A stretch of 64,000 nt of DNA from Haliclystus octoradiatus (Eukaryota > Cnidaria > Staurozoa > Stauromedusae > Haliclystidae). Of the stretch, positions 34,501-50,400 are shown one piece after another. Below the pieces are notes generated by a model. The model made no database searches and was not told the DNA's origin. It saw only the letters and a program-made list of their open reading frames with translations. The stretch spans positions 3,211,501-3,275,500 of the forward strand of contig OU744448.1 in NCBI GenBank assembly GCA_916610825.1, in the 5' to 3' direction. The first letter of the stretch is position 1. Each line of letters starts with the position of its first letter. The position numbers and the translations under genes were made by a program.

Positions 34501-37500
34501 GCATTGACAATCGAGACCTGTCTGCCATGAAATCTGTTGAAATTGATATTGCTCTTAGCGGAAAAAACCACGCATCTAGAAATAGAGGAGTGGTACGGGT
34601 GCCTTCGATAGGGCGACACCGTCTACTACTTCATCTACATTCAGAACTTGATATCTTGAAACTATAGTAATATAATATAATATTAGCATTAGCTAGTACC
34701 TAAATTGAAGTTTTTATAAAGAATTTTATTTATTAATTTGGTTTAATTTAGAATATAAATATGGATTACATTTTTAATATTACGTTATTTGAACGCAAAG
34801 TAAACGCGTGAAACTCCGAGTAACTGAAAATGCTTTTGCCTCATCTTTGTGAAAATTCTATATCTTGAAACTATATAATGATATGAAAACTTGAAAATAT
34901 TTCACAATACTCAAAGCTGTGAAAGGTATCAAAGCGCTACGGTCAAAGCTACGATGACGTCCAGGAACTTGATAGTCAGCAGCCTATCAGATCCAAAGTA
35001 TATTCACCCTATCTTCTGTGCTAATATCCCACATATCATATTATATAATAATACATTTATCAAAATTTATAACGGCTTACATTGCTTTCTTTCCAACGCA
35101 AAAGTGTACAACGGTTGGGTCGAAGTTATCATCAAAGGCGACTCCTTGATAATAGAATTCTGAAAAATATAAAGAAGGAGCATCAAAACTATTCCTGTAA
35201 TGATTTATTTGTCTCACGATGAAAGGATGCATCATACTTCACAAGAAACTTCTAAACTATTTTATTTTGATTGCAGATGTAATTTGCGGAAGAACAGTAT
35301 CGAGTTCCTGCCACTTTCACGGAAATTAAAGTACTCATACAGTTCTATTAAAAAGAAACCTAATTGAAAAATAGCCCTACAAACACGAGGGTGCGCCATC
35401 GGTGCTTTTTGTACTGGAGTGTGCCATTTTCAGAATCTTACTGGCACCCAAACATTTGCATGTTTTTGCTGGAAATGATAACCCGAACTAGCCCTAGTAT
35501 TTCATGCACGCTCTTTCGACCAATCAGATCGCAGTAAACAATCGAGATATTCTACAATCTTTCTTATTACCTGGTTTGCTCCCATCAACAACAAGAGGTG
35601 GTAGAGTCACTACTGTTATAGGGACTCTCATAGGAATGTTATGAACTTTCAGCATTGTATAGTTACGTCCATTCATACCACTATACGTAACAATAGCTGC
35701 AATCGTGAAATTAACATCTCCTTCTTGTTGAAATTTATCATTGCCAATGGTAAGGATCAGTTCATCGGCAGGAGTAGAATCAAAGAATGAAAACTCTTGC
35801 ATATACTAGGAAAACAAAACAATATGACGATATATCCATTCAAACAGATAAAAAGGTTTACTAAATCATTTTGTGGAACTTAAGTTGGACCAAATTTTAT
35901 GTATTCGAATCATTTGTACAAAGAAATGAAGAAATTGACCACCTTGAGAAAATGATAATCAAAAATACATTAAATATACCTTCATTGAATAAGTATTACG
36001 AAGAAATATAATTCAATCTGGAAGAAAATATTTCACATACGGAAAATGCTAATGACCATCGATTTGAATTAATGAACTCTAAAACTCTCAAATATTAAAA
36101 TCCCACTATTTTCCATATTTTCTTTTATACATTTCAATGCATATTTCCATTCCATTCTAAACTATTCTAAAATTCCATTCCATGTAAATGCCTTTTATAA
36201 ATATTTACTTAGTTTGACTACAGAGAATCCTTACAGGCTGTGATCTGTTTTAGGTATATTTTAATATGAGGAAAAAGGAACTACCATAGACCATATAGAT
36301 TTCCTATTGTACACATCACCACAATTTTTTATTAAAAAAAGGGTAACAAACAGCAATAAAGCCATTGGCTCATCTACCATGGTGTACTGCCATGAAGTAA
36401 ATCCTATCTAATTGGGTAAGGATATATCCATAATGCATTTGCACGTATTTGAATAATTTTACCTGAAATATTGCACGATGTTCTTTGTAAATGTAGACTG
36501 AGTTACCGGGGGATGTTGCAGCATAGCTTGGTAGCATAAAGGTTACTGTTGCATTGTAAGCATGGCATGAAGATACTTCAGAATGCCTTAATTTCAATGT
36601 TTGGGTGACTGTGCTTCTGCAATTAGACATGATACGATACAATTAAAACGAAGTATGGCAGAAAAATTAAGGAGAAAAATAAAAACACAACTGAGCTGAT
36701 GTTAGCATCAAACAGATTCACCTATTGATGTATGGTTGAAGTGAGTGATCAAATATTGTTTATACACAGAAATATTGCGCAACAAGACACTATTTTTTTT
36801 TATATTCACAGAGTTTTTTTTTTCTACTGTCCACATAGCTAGAAAATATTGCTTATTTTAAGTAAAAAAATTCTTGAGCTCATCTGGAAACTAATGCTGA
36901 CGATAAAAATTCTCAAATGAAGATTATTACCAGAATAACTCTCAAATAAACTTAACTACCATATAGAGATTATATTTTCCTATATATCTAGTTCTTACCC
37001 AGGTTCCAATGGGATAATAAGAGTTGTAAACGTCCATTGCAAATCTAACCAAGGACGATGATCTATAGGGACATATGCAAATATAGGTATTTGCCCAACC
37101 CAAATCATTTCATCGCCACCGTACATTCCAGCACCAATCCAATAACGTGTATCATTGACTGTTAAATTTACATGACAGTTCATTGTGATGAGAAATGTGA
37201 TTTGAATTTTGTTTGCTAGATTATCAGTGGTATCAGCATTGATGTTTAATACATTGCCAAAATCAATTGTTACAATGTCATTGATATTTGGATTGGTATC
37301 AGTGGATGTATATAGTGGTTTTGCACCTATGTTATCGATAGCTAAGTTTGATCCAAGATTGATTACTTTGACACCATGAATCGAGAATATTGCACGGTCA
37401 TTCTCTGATTGGGAGATAAGCTGTGGAATAGAAAATAGGTTTTTGCATTACCTTCGACATAAAATGGATTTATCATTCTTTATGCTAATAAAAGTAGCAT

Positions 37501-38437
37501 TGATTGAACCTTTCCTCATTTTGCAAAGAATCATAAATTTTCTAACTTGCATGTAATATACAGATCTGTATTTAGTTTATAACTATAGGCCACATTTTAG
37601 TGAGAGTTTCATTCTCCTTTATTTTTACCTGTCATTTTTAATGAATTAAATGAATAAATGAAATTTGTTATGATGGATAAAATGGTCAAGAGGCAATCAT
37701 ATAATCATGAAGAAATACAACATACACTGAAAACAGGAGTGCTATTCTATATATATTCTATATACGGTTTTATCTGTAAGAGAAAGCGATTCAGAACATT
37801 ATTATGGACCAGGAAATGCCAAAAATAATTCAAACTCGATCTTCACTCTAATAAATATTCTTCCAAAGAACAAATTTTCTCTCGCGAAATTACTAATTTA
37901 ATTGTTTCTCCGTTTCCTCGAAGCTGACGGAAGGTAGCATTTGATTTCTTAAGGTTCGTCGAGTGATATTTAACAGTGCGTTCCAATTTCTCCATTTTTT
38001 TTATGATTAATAGAAATTTCGTTTCATTTTGACTAATTTTCAATGTAGCACTAGTATATCATCAAAGCATTTATTACCTCAGCTAGAATGGTAATCAAAT
38101 TCATCATCGTATTTACCTCAATTTTGCACGGTGTTTTTAACTTTGTGATAAGAATTTCAAGAGTAAGTTTTCTTTGTTCCCCTGGTATCATATTATTTGA
38201 TCCATTTAACGTTAATAAAAAGGAAGGTGTGCCTATTGACGGTGTAATACTGTCTGATATCGGTAGCTTTTCTATGCCACCACCATTAGTGTATTCAAGC
38301 GTAAATTTTGCTTCTGCTGTTGCCAATGGTGACACATCTTCAATAACTTGTAGTCCTACACTCTCACGGAGAGACAATCCTTTGGGAAATTAGAAATAAA
38401 ATAAAATTTTTGAAAAATGCAAGAGTGTATTAAGCAG

Positions 38438-38472
<35 letters not shown>

Positions 38473-41400
38473 ATAATTTGCATAGCAATAAAAAAATGCA
38501 ATAGCAGGCAAATATACAGGATAAAAGTTAATTATTACCACTTATGTACAACCTCTGATATTATAAAGAAATGAAATGCGATTAAATGAACAATGATTAT
38601 CTACAGCATATATTTACAAAATTTGGATTTAAGTCCATCTTAGATATGTTATGCTTGAAAGAAGTGATAGATTTTGATGAAACAACATCGCAATTGGAAG
38701 GTCATTCCACATGTGACGACGATGTTACAAAAGAGTGTTTTATAAAATCATGTTGTTTTTTAGTTTAAATTTCAATGAATGACTACGTGTATGGTACATG
38801 TTGCTCTAATAGGTGAATAATGGATTTGCTGTTATTTCCTATATGGTATAATTATGCAAAAAGAGCTAGAGATATTTATAATGACACTGTTTAATTTTAA
38901 TTGATTTACTTGATCTATTATTTCACTTATTTTGATTTAAATTTTTAATTCTGAATTTTATACTAAAATAGCTTTACTACATGTATATCCAAATTTATTT
39001 AAAGTAACGAATTTTAATCTCAATGTATATATAGCAAAATATGATTTACCCTGAATTGGGTGCAAATATATGTATGAACTACAAGAGGATACTGTTGCGA
39101 ACGCGTAGGTGGCTATACTTTTTGACGTCGTTTAATGTCGACTGGATTGCTATGAATTTTAATATATGTATAATTCACTAAATAAAGGTAAATACAATAT
39201 AATTACTAAAGTTGCACATAGAAACTAAATGTAAGATATTATAAGTAGATGATAAATTCTTAAATCGGTGGCTTGTTCTCCAACGACGGAGTCTTTCATG
39301 TCGATTTTTCACACTGGCTATTTTATTTTCTATAAATTGAAACGTCTTCGACTGCTATATATACTGATGAGTGCGGCCTTGGTGTAATGGCTAGGGTGTT
39401 GGACCACGGCCCACAGGGTCTCGGGTTCAAACCCTGTCGTGAAAAAAAGCTGCAAGTTTACCCGGTTTATGGATAAATGATAAATGCAAAGAAAAAAGAA
39501 GAAGATGTTTTTACATTTAAATGCAGCTTTTATACGATTGTATGGCTAAAGTATTTGCTTACTAAAGTTATTCATAATACAATACATCTCATCATGTTGT
39601 AATGTTCCAGAATAAATACCTAATAATAGTTATAATGTGATGTTTTCTCTGGCTTCTTTAATGTCTTCAACGGTTATATAATCTATCTAATATAAGGCAA
39701 AAAATATGTACAATTCAAAACAGATACCTACCGTGCTGAAGTTCTGTTTTGCTAAAGACATATCCATATTGGGTGTCATTGTTCTTGATCAACTTCAGCA
39801 TTGTATCTGAAGTTGGTATGAAATACTTGATATCAATTGTAATAGAAACATTGTAAGCAACTGCTTTTGATGTTGAACTATGATGGATTTCGAACTCTAT
39901 TTCGAATGTATCATCTATGAAGACATTTGTGGATGATGTCAATGTTTGACTTGTGATGGTAAGTTGCAGAGATGGTTCAACCTGTAAACAAAAAAGCATG
40001 AAGATAAATACTGATTCATTTATGCCACCGTCAACGTGAATATTCGTTCTTACAAATATACAAATTTAGTATTTTCATGGTTTTTAACAATCTGTAGGAT
40101 TGGTTAATTGCTTGTCACGTGACGTAAATTAATTCGACTATTTCCCTCCGATAGCAGGAAATAAGTTGTTTTATTATTTATGGCAAGTTTTTTCGAACGT
40201 TTTCTTGATGCTTATTGGTTAATCGAACATCGACAATTCCTAGTATCTTCGAACGTGACGTAATAATCTGAGACAATAGGGTAGAGCTAGAGACAATTAG
40301 GTCGCGACAATATGTCGATAAATAGTATCTCCAAGGTTTCAAGACTGATGTGATAGAAAAACTCTTTTTTACAAATTTTTGACTTTTCAAAATAAAGATT
40401 TACTACAATACAGAAGCCAGAATTGTCAAGTTTATTATAAAAAAGATGCGAATAATTAGAAAGAGGACAACGAAATACAAAGAAGTCTTCATCCGATCAA
40501 GTTGATAGCGTTAAAGTCTCTAAATTATGAAGACATATTTAAACAAACTTGTTGCGATGAATTCGTAATATTTCTCAAAACGCAGTTGTTCTTGAATATT
40601 TCATAGGATTAATAAAGGTATGGATTAATAATAAAACAATTATCAAACTCGATTTCGCATGACACTGAGAATTATCAGGCCCCGGCGCCAGAGCCATCTA
40701 TTTACAAGAGTTGGGACACTTATGCCATTTTTGTATCTTTTTGCCTGGACCCGAGCACGTTTTTAACTGTGCGCATGTGCAGGAGAATGTTGTGTGTTTT
40801 TTCAGCCATATTGTATTGTATTTTTTCGCGCGTTTCACTTGAAATGATTGAGAACCTGTTTCCGAAAGAACAAAGATGGCGTCCAATAATCACGTGACTG
40901 GCATCTGTCCAATTGAATACAAAGACCGCAACAAAGTTTTCATTTATGACTATCACAGCATTTATAGAGAAAATGTGCTGTAAGTAGCATATACTCTCAT
41001 ACAGTACAAACAAGGCTAGTATTCAAGAAGGCTAGTACAAACAGAAAGAAACGTTAGATAGTCTTTTTAAAATATAACTATACCTCTTGCTGCACTACTG
41101 CTCCTCTGGTTTACCGAAGAAAACGTAGCTATAAACATTTATCAAGCAAGTAAAACAATGCCTTGGTTGAAACCCTGTCTACTTCCAAGCGAGTTAAAAA
41201 TGTTTTAAGTTTTAATTATGCGTAATTCTCAATTCTTTTAGGTTTCATTGTTATTGTCGCGTTTTGCAGTACTGTAGTATGAATAATTCAAATACACTAT
41301 TAATATTGACTGCGTTTTTCTTGTCAAGATAAAATCCACAGAAAATATAATGGCACTTAATGTATGACTACCTCGGGAAATAGTGAGTTTTATTTCACCT

Positions 41401-44400
41401 CAGGTTCCGCGGACGAGTTCGGACCCTCGGGGAAATAAAACTCACTATTTCTCTCGGTGCCTTACATTGAGTGTATAATATTCAATGCAGATAACGAATA
41501 CATTTGTAATTTATTTAACAGAAGCTTCCGTGAAATAAATTTGACAGCAAAAGCACTTAATAACAACATAAGAAAAGTTACAAAACATTGGCATCGTTTG
41601 TCGTTGATGTTACAAGAATCTTATGTTGTTACTAATTGATTTTTCCTGTCAAACACTTGTAATTATCGTAATAAACTTTTCATGTCTAAAAACATTTTTA
41701 GGTGTCTCCTGAACATTTTTAGGTGTTTTATGAAAAATTTAGTTGTGACAAAAACAACGATCACTCATCTATAGGTAAATACATGAAATTTCACAGTCTT
41801 CCCAAAAACGTTCGAACATGTTTTCACAGTCGATATGTTTGTAAATTTTTGTTGGAGCCAATGTCTGTAAGGTATTTCATGTCATGTTTATAAAATTTTA
41901 TGAAATGTTTGAAATATCTTCACAGAATGTGATATGGAAACCAACTAGTAGAACTGCATTTTTATAAGTAATAGAACAAGTAATATTTGGAATATCTTAT
42001 TTTGTAATCCTCAACATTTTATATGGTCATTCTTCAAAGCTTCTATTTGAATAATAGCAACAAAATTCATTGATGATAAACTGAGCTTTTTTAAATTTCT
42101 GAAGCATTAGGGTTTCTGAGATACATGGTATACTTAACTTTATTTTGTAGCATTGTTGGGTGCGTATTTGACTAATTGTTTGGCTCCTATTCGTCCATAT
42201 GAGGTAATAATGTGTCAAATTCAGGAGGAAATACTGTTTGGATTTTTATGGACATTTAATAGGTGACAGAAGAGATGTTTATGGTCATGTTAACATATCT
42301 TCTGTTGCTGTGGCAAGTAGACCAGGTTTTTGTGCATCACTATAGAGAGGTTTAGATTTCATACATGTTCATCTAGGATTGATCTTTCTAGTTGCGCATC
42401 AATTGTGTGCATTTGGGGAAGCCCCTTTGCACTGAAACCTGTACTGACTTGTTTTGGATCATCCTTCAGCGCAAAATATGGACCTCATGGTTCATGTCTT
42501 GATTTCATTGTTTTGGTTTGCTTTGGTTTTACTTTAAAGAATTATTAAAAAAATTTTCTGTTCGTTATAAAATTTCTACATAGAATTAGTATGAAACCTG
42601 AACAAATGTCAGTATTTGGAGCTACCTGAAAAACAAGAACTGACGTTTTATTACATTGTATCTAAATATCTTGTGTTGACACGATAAGTACCAGTAGAGT
42701 TCAATCTTCCCGTCGACTAAATATTGAAACGGTACCAGTGCTAATCTAAACCACTTTAATGATTGGAATATAACACCGTCGATGGAGGTTACCCCCGCGA
42801 TACAATCAAAGACGAGATTATATAGCTGTTTGATGATACGCACCTTGATGATGTCAACGGATGTTTGTTCAACCCATAAAACTCTTTTACCAGTTTGCAT
42901 TCCTATGCCAATCCAATGGGTAGATCCATCCTCTAATAAATGATGATCTTTTACTGTCAAACCAAAACTCAAATTCAAGCAAGCATGGTTTGGATCCAAA
43001 ACCTAAAAATTATATTCAAATATTTTAAAGAATAGAAATTACTTCTCGATACAATGATTGATATATGATTTCTTAATTAAATATTATTGGAATAGTTTCG
43101 GAATATGAAAGCCATAATATATAACTTATAACTCGTTACAACTCATTATAATGTCACACCTGTGACTATATTTGAGCCGTATTCGTATTCACAATATTCT
43201 CCAGCCCCGGGCTCCAGCCACACAAAAACTTAGAAATTTGTGAAATAGTGTTCTATGGATAACAAATTTTAATAATTATTTCGCTGTTAAAAATGTTGAA
43301 ACAATAATCTGAACTTCTCACGTTAATCTAATTTCCCATTTTAGTACTTTATCAATTTTCTGAGCAGAGTGAAAAGGTTGAAATTCTTGCATAAATTTCC
43401 AAATTACCCATAATTTCTGGATATTATTGTGAAACGTAATTTTGTAAAATCACGATAATAGTAAGTGAGTGAGACTGTTTCGCGGCTTCGCCCTACCGAA
43501 CATATAAGTAGTCCAGTACCATTCCTCTATTTCTAGAGAAATGGCTCTTTCGGCTGAGAGTGATGATGCTAAATGCTCCTTGTTGATCTCAGCCGCAACA
43601 CTGCAGATCAATTTCATCATGTTTCATGGCAGATAGGTTTCGCTTGTCAATGCGTAACGATGCGCAGCAGCTACACACAGTGCAATTCCGTCTTGACCAT
43701 TCCATCCACCATCCTCAGATGGTACTCATTTGATATTTCAGATAAAGTCAATGCTGAGTTTACTTTAGATGGATTTGAACCACATTCAATCAGATATGAT
43801 CCAATCTGAAGCTCTGTTGCTCTGCCATGTGACATAATTCATCCATATTGTTAGAAGAACCAAAGTTGTGCATGGATTTAAAAACTAATGCAAATATTTT
43901 TTACTCGATTCTATGCTGTATCAGAATATGTACATCTATTTTTAAATCACTGCACAACTTAGCTCTACCCTACTACAACCGTATGTCTACGTACGCAAAC
44001 TACAGTCGACCAGATGGGACCTCATCTGAAGTTCGGTTGTTCTGCCATCTGACCTAATCGCTAAATTGTACACTTTCGCATAGATAGCGTATTTGGAAGT
44101 CAGTCCCATACTCACCTGTACATAACCAAAATCGAATACAATCCTATCATTTCCATAAAAAGGTTGTGATGTAAAATATTTTGGTGTTTCACTTCCATTA
44201 ATTTTCAATGCTCCTTTGTCTGCAATACCGTTGCCAATAGTCATGAATTGATATTCTTCGATATTTGCTGTTATTTCAAGTAATGCAAACATGTTGATGT
44301 TTGGAAAGCATACATTTGCGATGAAAGTTACTGCTGGGTCGTAGATTGTTATAGCTAAGGAAGATACAAATGAGGAATATCCATGAAAGGGACATATTTC

Positions 44401-47400
44401 ATTCCCTATATATCAGTCAGTAATGTAATTCAACTATATCGTCAACCAAGTAACAACTCTACACAGGAGAAAGTTTGCTTGTGTTAAGCCAAAAATGCTT
44501 GTTTTGAGAAAAAATGGTTTGTCTCTAGCAAAGTATCTTTTACCTGTCCAACTTTTTAAAAAAGTGTTTACAATCCTTCTACTTTATTAGAAAAGTGACC
44601 AATTTTACTCAGTAAATATACCCACTATTCTAATACCATGTAGCATATCGCAGTTCAATTGCAACAGATGCAAGGTAAACAGGCTTCGAGCGTCATACAT
44701 GTGTCTATAGTGATTTTGAAAACCACTTGGACCGTTACATCTAATACCAAAAAGACGACTCACATTACATATTTATTCAAAGTCAGAAAATTTCTTGAAA
44801 AATACTACTTCGAAAATAAATAAATGAGACAAATTGTTAGTTTCCTCAAAAGGGCAAAACACAGCTATATCAAGGATTGACGAGTAAAAAGTAACACATT
44901 ACTTTGTAACAGTGTCATCTTATCAAATACTTTTTCGGTGGGAGGGTATGTACCACAAAAGTATACATGCGAGTCAATCAGTATAGCTTCGAAACTCGAA
45001 AAGGTCATAATAGATAGCAGCTAAGAAATTGAATTCACGCAAAGATATATGCATCATTTTTCATCATCAAATGAAATCTATAATTGGATAAACAATGTGT
45101 ACACAAAGTTATAATACATTGAGTTAGGTGATTGGTTCACAGGAATATAGCGGCAAGTAAAATGTTTATTGGTTGTGAACAGTGGCATTGAATTTAATTT
45201 TATATTTATGCAAACCATGTTCCTCAAAAATATCGTCCTCCATAAAAATACTTTCTAATTCATCAAAAAGCAAAAGTCCTTGACATAGGCATAATTTGTG
45301 ATATTATATAATTTAAGAATGTATGATTTATGAATTCAAGGCAACATTTTAATCATTTTTCAAAAGTTGGGCTATTTTTTGTCACTTGGTTCAGGGTACT
45401 CATGCCATATAACCATGCCTCGTGTTATTTAAGTGAACCAATCATTCAGAAATAACAAATTTTAAACATTGAAGACCAATCAATTGGTAAGTTGTCCATC
45501 TATATAAGCAGACAGGCAATTTTCAAGAGAAACATTTCCAAAATTCTAGAAAACAGTTTCTAGATTTGAGGAAAAACTTTCTAGATTTGAGAAAACATTT
45601 TCTAGATTTGAGAAAACATTTTCTAGATTTGAGAAAGCATTTTCTAGATTTTAGAAAACATTTTCTAGATTTGAGAAAACACTTTCTAGATTTAAGAATA
45701 CATTCTTTTAGATTTAAGAATTGAAAATGTCACAGAATCAAATTGAGAACAAATTTTCTACATTTGAGGAAAAATGTTTAGATATGAGAAAGCATTTGCT
45801 AGATTGAGTATAGTTCATTCCGCGTAATGAGCACCAACATCTTGAAATGAATGGTGGTGGCTTGAATTGTCATAAATAATATCATATAGTTATATAGTTA
45901 TTAAAAAAAGTTGTAAAGCAAAAGAGGAGGTAGCACAATGCATGATTTCATATACTTACGAGCTTGACTCTCTCCAGAGAAAGATACAGTTGGATAAACT
46001 CCATAAACAACTGGTGTTGATAAGATGTCATATTTTATTTCATCGTCTGATGGCAGCCTCGAATACAACGAACATTGTATAAATAATGAAGCGAGAGGTT
46101 CGATATCAGCTTTCACAGTTGTTGTCATTTCAATTGAGATAGTTTCAGCTTGTGCCAAGCCAGATATTGCAAATAATAAATTAAACTCAGAGTCAATTGC
46201 TGCACTTTCGACAAGTGTATTCGATGCACTTGAAGTGAATTTAAAATTAGTGGTGCTCATATGTAAATTGTCACTTTTGCATTTGAAATTTGTTTTTGCA
46301 GTTGCTTTGAAGGTTGTGTTATGATAGAACGATCCATCGAATAGTATCGTTTCTCCACGTTCAAAATAAAATGTGTCAGTGATATGAGGGATCAAAACAA
46401 ATATCAAACTGTGATCTTCTATGATCTGAAAGTTGAAAGAAATAGAAACCTAAATTAATTTGAGCTGAGATGCAATGAGATGATTTTCATTATTCTCACA
46501 AAAGGACACAATTATTTACCCTATACAGAAAATCTCTAATGATTGTTTAAAGAGAATACATAAGTAATTCGAGAAATTATTCCCCTATAAGCCCACTTGA
46601 AATGCGAAAATAATGATATTTATTCCCAAAAACGTTTTTCTGCTTAAAAAGTTGCCGTTAATATTTCAATGTCCTTGGACGCCAGAAATAAATTGCCCCG
46701 AACCTCTTTGACATCTGCTCCAAACCAGCTTAAGTTGAATATTTATTAAGTTTGGTTTTATTCTCAGCAGCTTGAAGAAGTTACAGCTAAATCGAAAATA
46801 TAAATGAGCCACATCCATGCATGAAACCCCTATAGAAGCATCCTGCTCTTGTGTAGGCTCACGTTTACAATACGGAAACTTACCGCACGCCGTTGTCTCC
46901 GATGATCGGCAAGTTCGTGGTCCACAATTGGCTTGTTTAATCCAGTTACACTCACTGTTACAATTGTCGATGAATTCACTATTTGATTCCTTCTTTCATG
47001 TATCTCCTCCATGTTTCCATTCCTTGCCTCGATAAATAGAAGGTATTTTGGTTGAATAAGTCGCCCATCAACAGCAACTTCACCAGTTGTAGGATTGACG
47101 TAGAAAGGTGGATTACTGCTTTTGTTTTCATTCAGATAGTATCTGATTTCAGCACAAGGACACTTGATTTGGTTCGTACAAAGATTTGCATCTAAATCTG
47201 TTGCTTTGACTTTTGCAAGAATTGTACCAATGCGAGAGCTTGTTGGAATGAAATGGATATATTTATCCTTCTCGAATACTGGTTCATTAGGATTAGCTAC
47301 AAATAAATATGCATCGGATTACAAAGACAAAATTATCATTTCTGTTCTTCTTTATATTTTCTATATTATTGCCGATATTGCATGTGGTTTATAAAAAAAC

Positions 47401-50400
47401 TGTCAGCTGTAAGTTGAATTTTCAGATTTGCATTCTCTATAAAGTACATTGTAACCACCATGCGGACAATTGTAACTATAATATTGTATTAACTACCAGA
47501 TAAGATTACATGGGATGTTTTACTGCTGTTGGAGAAATAAAAAGTCAATTCGTCTCACTCAGGATGCTTGGCGTGTGTTGAAAATCAGTTGGTGAAGTCG
47601 ATGCAGTCAGAGCCATCTATTTACAAGAGTTGGGACACTTCTGCCATTTTTGTATCTTTTTGCCTGGACCCGAGCACGTTTTTAACAGTGCGCATGTGCA
47701 GGAGAATGTTGTGTGTTTTTTTCAGCCATATTGGATTGTATTTTTTTGCGCGTTTCACTTGAAATGATCGACAACCTGTTTCTGAAAGAACAAAGATGGC
47801 GTCCAAAAATCACGTGACTGGCATCTGTCCAATTGGAGACGATAGCGGCACATGAAAGCGTGTCTCAACTCTTGTAAATAGATGGCTCTGGATGCAGTAA
47901 ATAAATGACTTTTTAATTTAACCAGCACACGTAGAATTGATAAAAAGATGAGCCTTCTTGGTGTTGGCTAACAATGATTAAGCTCGACTCAGGATCGGCG
48001 AGCTTGATGATTTAGTCATCAACCTCAAAAGATCACTAATGCTGGTCAAAATATAAGTTACATTGAAAATTAAAAGTCATTTGGCAGGGACTTAACCATG
48101 CATGAACCGTGCATGATAAAAATTGAGTATAACTAAAATACCTGAAATTAATTTTTACCATAAGTGTCATATTTTGAATATTGAAGTCTAATAAAGTACT
48201 TAAAAGGTTTATAATGAACAGCATATTATTAAATTTTGTTTGGAATCTTAAGCCAAATCTCAAATTGCGAGTTCAGGAAAATAAATGGCTGCTTTTAGGT
48301 TTCCAATTTTTTAGCAGTGTAAATCTTTCACGATAAAAATAAGAACATCAGCAAGGCTTCCAGTCATTTGAATCTCCATAATTAGTCCCTGATTGGGCTC
48401 GATGTTGGCTATGAGTTAGTGCAAACTGTACTTGAGACCAGTAAAGATCATTTATAATCAATGTTCACAACGAAAATTGCCCCGGAAAAGTGCAATCTTA
48501 TGTAGAAAGAATATCTGTGCGCTTGGTGAAGTGAAACAAGCAAACAATCATTATTGTTTTCGTATATTACCGTATATATCACATCTTTTCCCTTTCCAGC
48601 AGGCATTACATTTGCACGCTTGAGTACTTCCATCACATTCACCGTTACCACAATCTGTTTCAATTGTTCTATTAACGCAAATAATATAAACAATTAATTT
48701 ATCTTCCTGTTTTCATGACGTAATTTCGGGTTTTATGAAATTTTGACATCAGAATTATTTCGAATATATTTGAACGAATCTCAAAGGAATGCTAACATCA
48801 TTTTGAGCCTTATGACGAAACCTTATTCTATTGCCTGGTTTGTTGAATGTTAGAGACTTTTAGAAGACAAATTTTGCATCAATCAAGATGTTAAAGTGGG
48901 AATAAACCCCCAGACTATCTTTACACATGTAGTAGAACCCGACGTGAAAAAAACAATGGCGTAATTTTTTTTTCGATCTGGAAATTATTTCTAGGTGAAA
49001 AATGCCTTCAAAGTGGTGTTTTGGCCCAAATGTCGCTGAGGAAAAAAAAGGGATTGGATCTAGCTTTATGACGACAAAGTCACAAGTCGTGTGGTTTTTC
49101 TAATAGACTTTAGATCGGATTAATCACGCGATGTTATGTTTGAGATGGCGTAGCTCTGTAACGGCAATCTATTATTCTCTCCCACAAAACTGAGGTAAGG
49201 AAGAACATATAAACTCAAGAGTAGCAAAATTCCAGATGATTTAATGATTTTAAAGTTCACGAATTTGAAGAAAATAAAAATCAGAAAATATTTCATTCGT
49301 AGCGCGCGTTATACAGATTATATTTTGACATATCATTCTCACACATATTTAACACACATCAAAAGATTCTCTGGTGACCACAAAAGCTAGCTAAGTAGAA
49401 TTTATTGTTTGTAAGCATATGTCTGGACTGAAAATTGAGTATTCTTTTGAGCGTAAATATCAAAATGTACGGTGGGAAACGCTATTAAAGGTTGGTTTAT
49501 AGTCCTCTTTTCACAGAAACGAAATCTGTCCATCTGATTTATCGTATCTGTAGAAAGGTATTTTGTGCAAAGTAGCTTATGCACTGTATTACTGCATCCT
49601 ATAAACCACAGATTGTGACATGATGCTAACATATGTTCTACTTTCTAGCCAAAGGAATGAATACTAGCTAGTATGGTAAAAAAAATTATTGGCGTATGTG
49701 TAATCAGGAACGAGACTTCACATTGCAAAACCCTAATTTTGTTAATCAGATAACGTTGATAGAGAGGGTAACAATTTATGCAATGAAGATATACCGCAAA
49801 ACCGAAAAATGATAGAATATGCATTACTGTAGTTCTAGTATATGGCTGTAAACTTGAATAAGAACGTCCAAGCCCTCATATCATTTTTGTACTATTTTCC
49901 GATATTTTATAGAATTTTACAGTGTAATGTACTGAAGAATTTTCGATGGTTTTATAATAATTGAAAGCTTGGTAAATAAATGATGAACACTTTGTTAGAC
50001 TATTGGGTGTAATATATCTATCTACAGTCGTATAAACTATACGATTACATGGTTTAAGTTTTACTAGACAAACATCGATTTCATTGAAATGATAATTGAA
50101 AAATGTTTATTTAATAATTTGGTAATACTTAAATAAATCCGAAAAAGTACAATTAATACTTTGCAGTTATATCTATCTCGAGGAAAAGTCGTCTGTGCAT
50201 GACTGTGCAAATCGAGTCAGTTTACATTCACATCTAGATCATGAAAAGGATATCTTCTAGAAATATTTACTCGAGAACAACTTGCAGATAGAGTTAAAAA
50301 CAGCTATATAACTTATATAGCGTAGGATAAAGCAATTTCGAAGGGTACGTGTCTACTAATTAAGATTTGAGAAGTACTGCGGTCACCCAGAATACGTAAC

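Larger units (their letters stand above)
39982..42843 (-). other. Gene B intron 7
   Basis: 2.9 kb with a truncated hAT-like MITE and a short foldback. I looked for a counterpart of the extra exon-like segment in gene A's intron 7 and did not find one. Confidence 0.55.

Noticed and set aside
40720-41013. Frames shared with 47621-47806
   Set aside because: They match because both lie in copies of the hAT-like MITE, which is non-coding.
41094-41140. Exon-like segment in gene B intron 7 with TAG acceptor and GTATAG donor
   Set aside because: The frame that stays open does not match any paralogue and its phase disagrees with exons 7 and 8.
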